From AC-49 sp963766605 (GTDB lineage: Bacteria > Actinomycetota > Thermoleophilia > Solirubrobacterales > Solirubrobacteraceae), in the NCBI GenBank assembly GCA_963766605.1, contig CAVYAT010000005.1:62001-126000 (forward strand): 64,000 nucleotides of DNA, read 5' to 3'. This document shows, piece after piece, positions 35,981-43,032 of this stretch. A program made the translations under genes and the position numbers. The notes under the pieces were generated by a model. That model was not told the DNA's origin. It saw only the letters and a program-made list of their open reading frames with translations, and did no database searches. How positions within the stretch are numbered: the first letter of the stretch is position 1; the number at the start of each line of letters is the position of its first letter.

Positions 35981-35989
35981 ATTTCGGGA

Positions 35990-36268
35990 ATGGAGACCCG
36001 CGGCTACAGCGCGACCAAGGACCAGCTACTCAACCGCCTGCGACGGATCGAGGGCCAGACGCGCGGCATCCAGGCGATGATCGAGGAGGACCGCTGGTGC
36101 CCCGATGTGCTCCAGCAGATCGCGGCCGTACGCGGCGCGCTCGACAAGGTCGCCCTTGGCCTCGCCGCCGGCCACGTCGAGCACTGCATGGCCGCCGCCG
36201 AGGACCCGCAGCGCCGCGAAGAGCTCACGGCCGAGCTGATGCACGCGCTCGGCCGCCTAGTCGCCTAG
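35990..36268 (+). CDS. CsoR/RcnR-family metal-sensing transcriptional repressor
   Basis: 92 residues, all-helical DUF156 protein. Helix 1 has the basic DNA-binding face QLLNRLRRIEGQTRGIQAM. The ligand set is C37 (RWCPDV), H62 (GHVEHC) and C66, the Cys-His-Cys pattern of copper-sensing CsoR; the position before C37 is Trp. It is thus likely a Cu(I)- or related-metal/sulfur-responsive repressor that autoregulates through the site just upstream and also controls the permease facing it. ATG 35990 chosen (METRGYSATK). The 3' end overlaps the convergent permease gene by 44 bp. Confidence 0.88.
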   Translation: METRGYSATKDQLLNRLRRIEGQTRGIQAMIEEDRWCPDVLQQIAAVRGALDKVALGLAAGHVEHCMAAAEDPQRREELTAELMHALGRLVA

Positions 36269-37355
36269 GCGTCACCGTCAGCGCCATCAGCGCCACGAAC
36301 ACGATTCCGGCGACCACGTTGAGGACCAGCGTGTGGTCGGCGTGCACCGCGCCGAAGACGTCGCCGCGCGTGGGCCGAGCGCCGGTCGGGATCAGGCCCG
36401 TGACCCCGAACACTGCGCCGACGACCAGCGCCGCGCCGATCAGCGACACGAACATCAGGCCGGTGATCGCCAGCGCGTAGCGCGGGCCGTAGACCTTGCG
36501 GTAGATGGCGACGATCGGCAGCACGATCAGGTCGGCGAACAGGAACGCCAGCACGCCGGAGAACGTCATTCCCTGCGACCACAGGACGGCGGCCAGCGGC
36601 ACGTTGCCGACCGAGCAGACGAAGCTCGCGACGGCGATCAGCGGCCCGACGATCACGTTCTCGACCGCCTGCACGCCGTGCGGCGCATCGAGCGCGAGGA
36701 CGGTCGAGAAGACGCCGTGGCCGAGCTGGGCGACGACGCCGGCGAGCAGGAAGCCGATCGCGATCTCCCTGCCCATCATCTGGAGGTCGCCGCGGAAGTT
36801 GACCGCGACGTCGGTCCAGGCGTCGCGGCTGGTCAGCCGGGCGCGGCCCGTGACCGCGGCTCCGCCGCCGCCGTGATCGTGCCCATGGCAGTGGCCGCCC
36901 TCGGCCGCCTGCGCGTTGGCCCGGGCCTGGGCCTCGAGGTCGCGGGGCACGAAACGCCGCAGCAGCAGCGACATCAGCACGATCATCACCACGCCCCCGG
37001 CGTACTCGGCGACCGTGAACTGCCAGCCGATCAGCGTCCACAGCACGAGCCCGAGCTCCCACACGAGGTTCGTCGAAGCGGCCTGGAAGGCCAGCGAGGC
37101 TGCCGCCGACGCGCCGCGCGCGAACAGCGAGCGCGCGATGGCGATCGCCGCGTACGAGCACGACGACGACGCGGCGCCGAGGCCGGTGGCCCAGGCGATC
37201 GGGCGCGCGCCGTCGCCGCCCAGCCGGCGCTCGATCGGCTCCCGCGGGACCCACGCCTGGATGACGGCCGAGATCGCGAACCCGAGCACGAGCGCCCAGC
37301 CGACGGCCCACGCCATCAACAGCGCGTCCTTGAAAGCATCGACGGCGAAGTCCAT
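36225..37355 (-). CDS. Predicted permease (DUF318/ArsP-like) with His-rich loop
   Basis: About 376 residues. Two blocks of membrane helices are separated by a cytoplasmic loop containing GGHCHGHDHGGGG (about residues 150-165), an obvious metal-binding run. The first half has SSSCSYAAIAIARSLFARG and STNLVWELG, and the second ASFVCSVGNVPLAAVLWS. These are the DUF318 hallmarks (a C near SSC; P/N in GNVPLA). Relatives export trivalent organoarsenicals or are of unknown substrate. With a CsoR-type regulator and a His-rich loop, I infer metal or thiol-linked efflux. GTG 37361 is an alternative start. Confidence 0.82.
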   Translation of the reverse strand: MDFAVDAFKDALLMAWAVGWALVLGFAISAVIQAWVPREPIERRLGGDGARPIAWATGLGAASSSCSYAAIAIARSLFARGASAAASLAFQAASTNLVWELGLVLWTLIGWQFTVAEYAGGVVMIVLMSLLLRRFVPRDLEAQARANAQAAEGGHCHGHDHGGGGAAVTGRARLTSRDAWTDVAVNFRGDLQMMGREIAIGFLLAGVVAQLGHGVFSTVLALDAPHGVQAVENVIVGPLIAVASFVCSVGNVPLAAVLWSQGMTFSGVLAFLFADLIVLPIVAIYRKVYGPRYALAITGLMFVSLIGAALVVGAVFGVTGLIPTGARPTRGDVFGAVHADHTLVLNVVAGIVFVALMALTVTPRRLGGRARASARP

Positions 37356-37365
37356 CGCCACCGAT

Positions 37366-37384
37366 GATACTCCAGGGGGGTATC
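37366..37384. promoter_or_regulatory. CsoR-type operator upstream of the permease
   Basis: GATACTCCAGGGGGGTATC lies 11 nt before the permease ATG. Compared with the reverse complement of the site at 35962-35980 it differs at only three or four central positions and keeps the GATAC/GTATC ends. The same repressor probably binds both. Confidence 0.68.
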
Positions 37385-37393
37385 AGAGCAGCG

Positions 37394-38554
37394 CTACTCG
37401 GCGCCGATCGTCACGCGCCCGCTGTCGACCCGCAGCGTGCGCTCACCGCGCAGCAGGTCCAGCAGCTCGGCGCCGACAAGCTCGCGGCGCCAGCCGGTCA
37501 GGGTCCGCACGTCGGGCTCGGGATCGCCGTCGCGCGCCGCGAGCACGATTCGCTGGAGGTCGGCCCGCGAGGCGAGCAGCTCGTAGGCGAGCTGGGCCTC
37601 GAGCGCTCGGGCGCGCACGAGCGCCTCGGCCAGCGCGATGACCGGTGCGTCGAGCGCGTCGGGGTGCGATGGGCGCTCGCCGACGACGGGGATCGGCGGC
37701 CGCTCGCGGCCGCGCTCGATCGCGGCCAGCAGGCCCGCGCCGCGGCGCCGCAGCGTGCCCTCGTTGAGGCCACGGATGTGGGCCAGGCGCTCGCGCGTCT
37801 GCGGCCGGCGCTTGGCGATCTCGACCAGCGTGGCGTCCTGAAGCACGGTCGATGCCGGACGGTCCTCCTGCTGGGCGGCCTCCTCGCGCCACACCACGAG
37901 CTCGCGCGCGATCGCCCGGCGCCCTGGGTCCAGCGAGTTGACCCGCGGAAGCTTGGCGAACAGGACGTCGATGTCGCGGTCGTCGCTGATCTCCTCGAGG
38001 AACGTGCACTCCTCGCGCGCCCACTCCAGCCGGCCCTGGGCGGCCAGGCGCTCCTGGAGACGCTCGGCGAGCGCGAGCAGGTGCAGGACGTCCTCGCGGG
38101 CGTAGCCGAGCTGCTCGGCGCTCAGCGGCCGCTGGTCCCAGCGCGTGAAGCTCGCCGACTTCTCCAGCCGCACCCCGAGGATCTCGCGCAGCAGGCCCTC
38201 ATAGCCGAGCTGGGCGCGCAGGCCCGCAAAGCCGGCCGCGACCTGCGTGTCGAACACGTTGCGCAGCCGCGTGTTCCACAGCCGGCGCAGCAGCGCGACG
38301 TCCTGGCGCCCGGCGTGCAGCACGATCTCGATCGCCGGGTCGGCGAGCACCGCCGCCAGCGGCGAGGGGTCAAAGCCCTCGTCCAGCGGGTCGAGCACGG
38401 TCACGTCGCCCTCGTCGCCGTCGCCGGGCAGCGGCGTCGCCACCTGGATCAGGAACAGTTCGGGGCGGTAGCGGCCCTCGCCCATGAACTCGGTGTCGAT
38501 GCCCATGCGGCCGGCCGCCGTCGCGCGCTCAGCGAGCTCGGCCATCGTCGCCAT
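37394..38554 (-). CDS. rnd: Ribonuclease D
   Basis: 3'-5' exoribonuclease for tRNA 3' maturation; 386 residues. DEDD residues: D20 and E22 in GIDTEFMGEGRY, an Asp in LHAGRQDVALL, and the last pair in LGYAREDVLHLLALAERL. The RNase D track FDTQVAAGFAGL and LEKSASFTRWDQRPLSAEQ is typical. HRDC-like domains occupy the C-terminal half. Start ATG 38554; ATG 38545 is possible. It ends 10 bp from the operator of the permease and is likely its own transcription unit. Confidence 0.92.
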   Translation of the reverse strand: MATMAELAERATAAGRMGIDTEFMGEGRYRPELFLIQVATPLPGDGDEGDVTVLDPLDEGFDPSPLAAVLADPAIEIVLHAGRQDVALLRRLWNTRLRNVFDTQVAAGFAGLRAQLGYEGLLREILGVRLEKSASFTRWDQRPLSAEQLGYAREDVLHLLALAERLQERLAAQGRLEWAREECTFLEEISDDRDIDVLFAKLPRVNSLDPGRRAIARELVVWREEAAQQEDRPASTVLQDATLVEIAKRRPQTRERLAHIRGLNEGTLRRRGAGLLAAIERGRERPPIPVVGERPSHPDALDAPVIALAEALVRARALEAQLAYELLASRADLQRIVLAARDGDPEPDVRTLTGWRRELVGAELLDLLRGERTLRVDSGRVTIGAE

Positions 38555-38563
38555 GCAGGGACC

Positions 38564-39466
38564 CTACTGCGCTTGCAGCGCGCAATCGGGGTCAAAGTGC
38601 GCCAGAACCTGCGCCGGGGTGGCCGGTTCGCCGCGCGTCCACAGGCCGACGGAGGCCGCCAGCGCTCCGCAAATCTGCTCACGGGACTCGCCCAGCTTGG
38701 TCCGGTTGGTGAGCGTGACCGCGCCGTGGCGCTTGGCCAGGCGCTTGCCGTCGTCACCGTGCATGAGCGGGACGTGGGCGTGGCGCGGTGCCCCGGCGCC
38801 GAGACGGTGGTAGAGCCACAGTTGGCGCGCCGTGGTGGCGAGCAGGTCGGCGCCACGCACGACTTCGCCGACGCCCAGCGCGTCGTCGTCGACGACCACG
38901 GCGAGGTTGTAGGCATGGGTGCCGTCGTTGCGCAGCACGACGAAGTCGTCGAGTGTCCCGCGCTGCGGGCCGGCGAGACGGTCGTCGAAGGCGATCTGCG
39001 CGCCGGCCGCCCGTGCGCGCAGCGCCGGCGGGCGCCCGGAGCGCTCACGCGTGGCCACCTGCGCGGCGGTCAGCCGCGCGCAAGTGCCCGGATAGGCGTC
39101 CGCGGGCGGCGCGTCACCGTGGGGCGCACGCACCGCGTCGCGGATCTCGGCGCGCGTGCACCAGCAGCGGTACAGGAGATCGGCCTCGCGCAGGGCGCCG
39201 AGCGCTGCGTCGTAGGCGTCGGCGCGACGGGACTGCCAGACGACCGGCCCGTCCCAGTCGAGGCCCAGCGCGACCAGGTCGGCCAACTGGCGCTCGGCGA
39301 TCTCCGGGCGCGAGCGGCCGCGGTCGAGATCGTCGACGCGGACCCCGAAACGCGCGTTCTGCGCACGCGCGAACAGCCACGCCAGCAGCGCCGTGCGCAG
39401 GTTGCCGAGGTGCAGATCGGCGCTGGGGGAGGGGGCGAAGCGTCCGTCGGCGCCGGGGGCGGCCAT
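38564..39466 (-). CDS. gluQ: Glutamyl-Q tRNA(Asp) synthetase
   Basis: A 300-residue paralogue of GluRS lacking the anticodon domain; it glutamylates queuosine 34 of tRNA-Asp. N-terminus GRFAPSPSADLHLGNLRTAL (HIGH-equivalent HLGN), DDLDRGRSRPEIAERQL, zinc ligands CWCTRAE and YPGTCAR, AYNLAVVVDDDALGVGEVVRGADL, and the KMSKS-equivalent KRLAKRHGA. The ATG at 39466 is chosen; the frame's longer N-terminus is unlike the family. It is only useful if the cell makes queuosine, which cannot be checked here. Divergent from the small zinc protein. Confidence 0.88.
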   Translation of the reverse strand: MAAPGADGRFAPSPSADLHLGNLRTALLAWLFARAQNARFGVRVDDLDRGRSRPEIAERQLADLVALGLDWDGPVVWQSRRADAYDAALGALREADLLYRCWCTRAEIRDAVRAPHGDAPPADAYPGTCARLTAAQVATRERSGRPPALRARAAGAQIAFDDRLAGPQRGTLDDFVVLRNDGTHAYNLAVVVDDDALGVGEVVRGADLLATTARQLWLYHRLGAGAPRHAHVPLMHGDDGKRLAKRHGAVTLTNRTKLGESREQICGALAASVGLWTRGEPATPAQVLAHFDPDCALQAQ

Positions 39467-39501
39467 GGACGCGATCCTAGACGCGCTACTCTCGCCGCCT
39501 C

Positions 39502-39735
39502 GTGGGCACCGACGCGCAGACAACCGAGGCAGAGACCGAACCACGCCCGTGCTCCCCGTGCCGAGGCACGGGGTCGCTGATCTCCAACCTCGGCGGTTCG
39601 CCCTCGACCGTCACCTGCCCGTGGTGCGGCGGCAACGGCCTGTTCGACCCCGACCGCGACGCTCAGGCGGCGGCCGGCACGCCACGCACGCCCGAGGCCG
39701 GGGAGCCCGACGGCGGCGCCGGCGCAGGCGGCTGA
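39502..39735 (+). CDS. Small protein with two CxxCxGxG zinc-finger motifs
   Basis: 77 residues from GTG 39502. CSPCRGTG and, 18 residues later, CPWCGGNG are DnaJ-type CxxCxGxG half-sites that together can bind one Zn2+. The rest is acidic, Ala/Gly-rich and probably disordered. Similar short proteins are common in actinobacteria; a redox or protein-binding role is a guess. It overlaps the convergent gene by 73 bp. Confidence 0.7.
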   Translation: MGTDAQTTEAETEPRPCSPCRGTGSLISNLGGSPSTVTCPWCGGNGLFDPDRDAQAAAGTPRTPEAGEPDGGAGAGG

Positions 39736-40127
39736 ACGACCAGCGTCCCGATCGTCTTACCCGTGTTGTCGCTCGTGACCGGGTACGTCCCGGCCGGGTA
39801 GGCCAGGAACATCAGCTTGGCCGGCGTGCGCCGGTCGGCGAACTGCGAGATGCCCAGCGCATCGATGTCGACGCTGTCGGACGACCCGACGGCCACGGTC
39901 AGCGCCACGTTCTCGCCGACGTGCACGACCACGCGCCCGCCCGGGCGCAGCGTCAGATTGCGCACCGGGCCCGGCGATGCGTCGGCGGCGCCCGGCGTCG
40001 CCGGATAGGGCTTCTGATCGACCTCGCGGCGCGGCGCGATCGCCCCGGCAAACAGGAGCAGAGCGAACATGGCGAGCAGCCACACGACGAGACGTCTTCC
40101 GAGCACTGTCTCCCGATTGTGCACCAC
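39663..40127 (-). CDS. Single-pass membrane protein with extracytoplasmic beta domain
   Basis: 154 residues. An N-terminal helix (RLVVWLLAMFALLLFAGAIA) is followed by a domain reading VRNLTLRPGGRVVVHVGENV, ALTVAVGSSDSVDID, LMFLAYPAGTYPVTSDNTGK and TIGTLVVQPPAP. This strand pattern resembles cupredoxin-like folds (a final G-x-Y-P-V segment), but Cys/His copper ligands are missing. The start could be the GTG at 40106 (VLGRR). Function unknown. Confidence 0.62.
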   Translation of the reverse strand: MVHNRETVLGRRLVVWLLAMFALLLFAGAIAPRREVDQKPYPATPGAADASPGPVRNLTLRPGGRVVVHVGENVALTVAVGSSDSVDIDALGISQFADRRTPAKLMFLAYPAGTYPVTSDNTGKTIGTLVVQPPAPAPPSGSPASGVRGVPAAA

Positions 40128-40134
40128 GCGCCCT

Positions 40135-40170
40135 CTGGACAGAGCCGCAGCACTCCGGAGAAGTGTCCAG
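40135..40170. promoter_or_regulatory. CTGGACA/TGTCCAG inverted pair upstream of pilA
   Basis: CTGGACA (40135-40141) and TGTCCAG (40164-40170) form an inverted pair, and TGTCCAG recurs at 40867-40873 just upstream of the pilV-like gene. A shared factor for pilus genes is possible. The evidence is only three 7-mers. Confidence 0.3.
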
Positions 40171-40227
40171 TCACGCTGGCCACAGCCTCAAGTGGCCCCG
40201 CGAGCGCCCGATATACCGGACTAAGCC

Positions 40228-40255
40228 GGGGCCCTGCTCATCCAGGGTGGGCCCC
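40228..40255 (+). promoter_or_regulatory. 5'UTR hairpin before pilA
   Basis: GGGGCCC (40228-40234) pairs with GGGCCCC (40249-40255), with further pairing inside, about 37 nt before the pilA start. A TATACC -10-like box lies at 40212-40217. A stable 5' stem fits a highly expressed, long-lived pilin mRNA. A strong AAGGAGGGG ribosome site follows at 40275. Confidence 0.4.
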
Positions 40256-40291
40256 AGAAACAAGGATCACCCCCAAGGAGGGGCTATTCAC

Positions 40292-40753
40292 ATGCTGCAC
40301 TCGCTGCGCAATCGCGCTTCGCGCGAAGAGGGCTTCACTCTTGTTGAGCTCCTCGTCGTCATTCTGATCATCGGCATTCTGGCCGCCATCGCCCTGCCGA
40401 CCTTCCTGGGTCAGCAGCAGAAGGGCCAGGACGCTTCGGCGAAGTCCAACGCGCGTAACCTCGTCTCGCAGGTCGAGTCGTGCTACGCCGACAGCACGGA
40501 CTACACGCTGTGCCAGACGGTCGCCCAGCTGACGCAGAACGGCAACGTGTCGACGGGCCTCCCGCTCGTCGGTGGCACGCCGGCTGCCAAGTCGGGCTCC
40601 GTTGGCGTCTCGACGGCGACGCAGACCAGCTACACGATCGTCGCCGCGTCGAAGAGCGGTGTGGCGTACACGATCGCGCGTGACTCGGCGGGCAACGTGT
40701 CCCGCTCCTGCGCGCCGACCGGCACCGGTTCCTGCTCGACCGGCACCTGGTAG
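40292..40753 (+). CDS. pilA: Major type IV pilin PilA (class III prepilin)
   Basis: 153 residues. Short leader MLHSLRNRASREEG, cleaved before F15, then FTLVELLVVILIIGILAAIA with Glu at +5, the classic N-methylated pilin helix. The globular part has Cys residues near 70-80 (VESCYADSTDYTLC) and a C-terminal pair (RSCAPTGTGSCSTGTW) that could form the D-loop disulfide. A strong SD (AAGGAGGGG) and a monocistronic context with a perfect terminator suit the main structural subunit. Confidence 0.94.
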   Translation: MLHSLRNRASREEGFTLVELLVVILIIGILAAIALPTFLGQQQKGQDASAKSNARNLVSQVESCYADSTDYTLCQTVAQLTQNGNVSTGLPLVGGTPAAKSGSVGVSTATQTSYTIVAASKSGVAYTIARDSAGNVSRSCAPTGTGSCSTGTW

Positions 40754-40781
40754 TCACCAGTTAGCATCACATGAAGTTCCC

Positions 40782-40812
40782 GAGGGGGCGGATCCACTGG
40801 ATCCGCCCCCTC
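40782..40812 (+). terminator. Perfect 14-bp stem terminator after pilA
   Basis: GAGGGGGCGGATCC (40782-40795), loop ACT, GGATCCGCCCCCTC (40799-40812), then ACTGTATTT. A perfect stem 29 nt after the pilA stop, the strongest terminator in the window. Confidence 0.85.
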
Positions 40813-40891
40813 ACTGTATTTCGGGGCACTGACGGCTTGCACACCAGCGCCCGAGCGTCCAGAGAGTGTCCAGGGGCCTCTCAATGCCGCG

Positions 40892-40897
40892 TATAAC
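40892..40897 (+). promoter_or_regulatory. TATAAC -10 box placing transcription start at or near the pilV-like ATG
   Basis: TATAAC ends six bases before ATG 40904. With normal spacing the transcript would begin at the start codon, giving a leaderless mRNA, common in actinobacteria. If instead translation starts at ATG 40919, GAGAGAAG would serve as its ribosome site. Confidence 0.4.
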
Positions 40898-40903
40898 CGT
40901 CCG

Positions 40904-42328
40904 ATGGTGAGAGAAGACATGCGGGCAAAGCGTTCCATCCAAAATGAAGACGGCTGGCTGCTGATCGAAGTGATCATGGGCGCCGTCCTGGTGCTCATCG
41001 TCACGGTCGGTCTTCTCGACGGCTTCGACTCCAGCACCAAGGCGTCAAGCATCGACAAGCAGCGCTCGGTCGCCTCGAGCCTGGCTCAGACCGACCAGGA
41101 GCGCATGCGCACCTACACGGTCGCCTACCTCTCAAACCTTCGCGCCACGGTGCCGGCCTCGCAGACCACGGTCGGCGGCGTCGTGTTCACCGTCAAGGAG
41201 CGCGCCGACTGGGTCAACGACAACAGCGGCATCGCGACCTGCACGAGCAGCAGCTCGCAGGGCAGCTACATCGAGATCACCTCGACGGTGACCTGGCCCG
41301 GCATGGGCACCGTGACACCGGTCACCGCCCAGAGCCTCGTCACACCGCCGGTCGGCTCGTTCGGCCCCGGCCAGGGCTCGGTCGGCATCCAGGTGACCGA
41401 CGGATCCGAGCCGACCGCCGATCCGGTCGCCGCGATCCCGGTCCAGCTCGGCACGTCGCTCAACGACGTCACCGACGACAACGGCTGCGCCGTGTTCGGA
41501 TACATCCCGAGCGGCCCGTACGTCGCACAGGTCCAGCGCAACGGCTGGGTCGACTGGGGCGGAAACACCCCGGCCAAGCGCAGCTGCCCGGTCCCGAGCG
41601 GCTCGACCGCGATCTGCCCGATCGTCGTCGATCTCGCGACGTCCGCCAACATCACGTTCTGGACCCAGTCCTACGGCAGCACCGGGCCCAACGACCTGAC
41701 CTCGGCCAGCGCCCAGCAGGCCACGCTCGTCAACCCGAAGATGGTGCCGCCGGCGCCCGAGACGCAGCTCAACGGCAAGCGCCCGATGCCGGCCAGCCCC
41801 GGTGGCTGGGGACACACCATCAACGCGACGAACCTGTTCCCGTTCCCGGGCGGTTACGGGGCCTACGCAGGCGCCGGCTGCCCGAGCGCCGATCCGGCGA
41901 ACTGGACCAACAACCCCGCGGCTCACGTCTCGTCGGGCTCGCTCCCGAGCACGGCGCCCGGCGGTCCGCCGCAGGAGCTCAAGGTGACGATCCCGTCGCT
42001 GCTGTTCCACGTGATCAATGGCAGCACCGGCGGCCAGGTCCAAAACGGGTCCGTCACGGTCGTCAACGCCGACTCGTCGTGCGCCCAGTCGGCGATCACC
42101 TCGGCGGTCACCAACGGCCAGGTCGATCCGACCCACACCGGCTACCCGATCGGCCACTACCTGGTCTGCGCCCGCGATGGTGACTCCGGCTCGTTGAAGA
42201 ACAAGGTCAACGTCGGTCAGTGGGACAACGACGACAACGCCGGCACGCCGGCGAACCTGACCATCTCGTCGACCAACGGGAGCTCGACTCCCGCCGGGGG
42301 CTACACGTGCCCGCCCACCTTCCCATGA
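40904..42328 (+). CDS. Minor pilin, PilV-like, with Ig/carboxypeptidase-regulatory-like domain
   Basis: 474 residues. Prepilin site EDG/WLLIEVIMGAVLVLIVTV keeps Glu at +5. After the helix comes a pilin-like domain (TVGGVVFTVKERADWVNDNS). Then residues about 160-260 look like a carboxypeptidase-regulatory/Ig module (VGIQVTDGSEPTADPVAAIP; GCAVFGYIPSGPYVAQVQRN). A second Gly/Ser/Pro-rich part and another such module end the protein. It is large for a minor pilin and may present an adhesive tip. ATGA overlap with the next gene. Confidence 0.82.
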   Translation: MVREDMRAKRSIQNEDGWLLIEVIMGAVLVLIVTVGLLDGFDSSTKASSIDKQRSVASSLAQTDQERMRTYTVAYLSNLRATVPASQTTVGGVVFTVKERADWVNDNSGIATCTSSSSQGSYIEITSTVTWPGMGTVTPVTAQSLVTPPVGSFGPGQGSVGIQVTDGSEPTADPVAAIPVQLGTSLNDVTDDNGCAVFGYIPSGPYVAQVQRNGWVDWGGNTPAKRSCPVPSGSTAICPIVVDLATSANITFWTQSYGSTGPNDLTSASAQQATLVNPKMVPPAPETQLNGKRPMPASPGGWGHTINATNLFPFPGGYGAYAGAGCPSADPANWTNNPAAHVSSGSLPSTAPGGPPQELKVTIPSLLFHVINGSTGGQVQNGSVTVVNADSSCAQSAITSAVTNGQVDPTHTGYPIGHYLVCARDGDSGSLKNKVNVGQWDNDDNAGTPANLTISSTNGSSTPAGGYTCPPTFP

Positions 42329-43032
42329 CCCTTCGTGACGAAGCGGGGCAGACGCTGCCGGAGCTGATGATCGCCACGGTCATCGGCCTGATCGTGGTGT
42401 TCGCCGCGTTCCTGGCGCTGCAGACCTCGATCACGCAGAACAACCGCATCCAGCAGCGCGAGGACGCGTCGCAGCGCGGACGGATCGCACTCGAGGTGGT
42501 CTCGCGCGAGCTGCGCGCCGAGGTCTGCATCGACGGCCTGCACCCGCCGATCGTGTACGGCGACGGAAACACGGTCACGTTCACGTCTGACCTGACCGGC
42601 AACAAGCTGCCGCCGATGCAGCGCACGATCAGCTACGTCAAGGCGCCCACCGGCTCGCCGGCCAACGCGCCCGGCAAGCTCGTCGAACAGGACTACAACG
42701 GCGTCAACATGCCGCCGGCCACGACGTACCTGTCGACGCCGACGAGGACGTTCACGATCCTCGACAAGGTCGTCCCGGTGGCAGGCGCGCCGGTCTTCCA
42801 GTACTTCCAGTTCGCCGCGACGGGCACCCCGGGCCTCGACCCGACGCCGCTCGCCACGCCATTGGCGGATGTCGATCGCGGCCAGGCGGTCGACGTGCGG
42901 GTCTCGTTCCTCGCCCGCGGGACGGCCAGCGCCAACGGTAACCCGAACGCCTATGGCTCGAGCTTCCAGGACGACGTGTACACCCGCGTGGCGGATCCCA
43001 CTGCGCCGAGACTGGGGACAAATTGCAACTGA
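42325..43032 (+). CDS. Minor pilin, PilW-like
   Basis: 235 residues. Leader MTLRDEAG cleaved before Q: QTLPELMIATVIGLIVVFAA with Glu +5. Then the typical PilW helix FLALQTSITQNNRIQQREDA, SQRGRIALEVVSRELRAEVC, and a beta-rich domain ending DDVYTRVADPTAPRLG. PilW-type pilins prime pilus assembly with PilV and PilX. The ATG is inside the previous stop (ATGA), so synthesis is coupled. It overlaps the following gene by 10 bp. Confidence 0.85.
   Translation: MTLRDEAGQTLPELMIATVIGLIVVFAAFLALQTSITQNNRIQQREDASQRGRIALEVVSRELRAEVCIDGLHPPIVYGDGNTVTFTSDLTGNKLPPMQRTISYVKAPTGSPANAPGKLVEQDYNGVNMPPATTYLSTPTRTFTILDKVVPVAGAPVFQYFQFAATGTPGLDPTPLATPLADVDRGQAVDVRVSFLARGTASANGNPNAYGSSFQDDVYTRVADPTAPRLGTNCN

Noticed and set aside
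36004..36228. Small Ser-rich minus-strand ORF opposite csoR
   Set aside because: Pure antisense of a well-supported CsoR-family gene.
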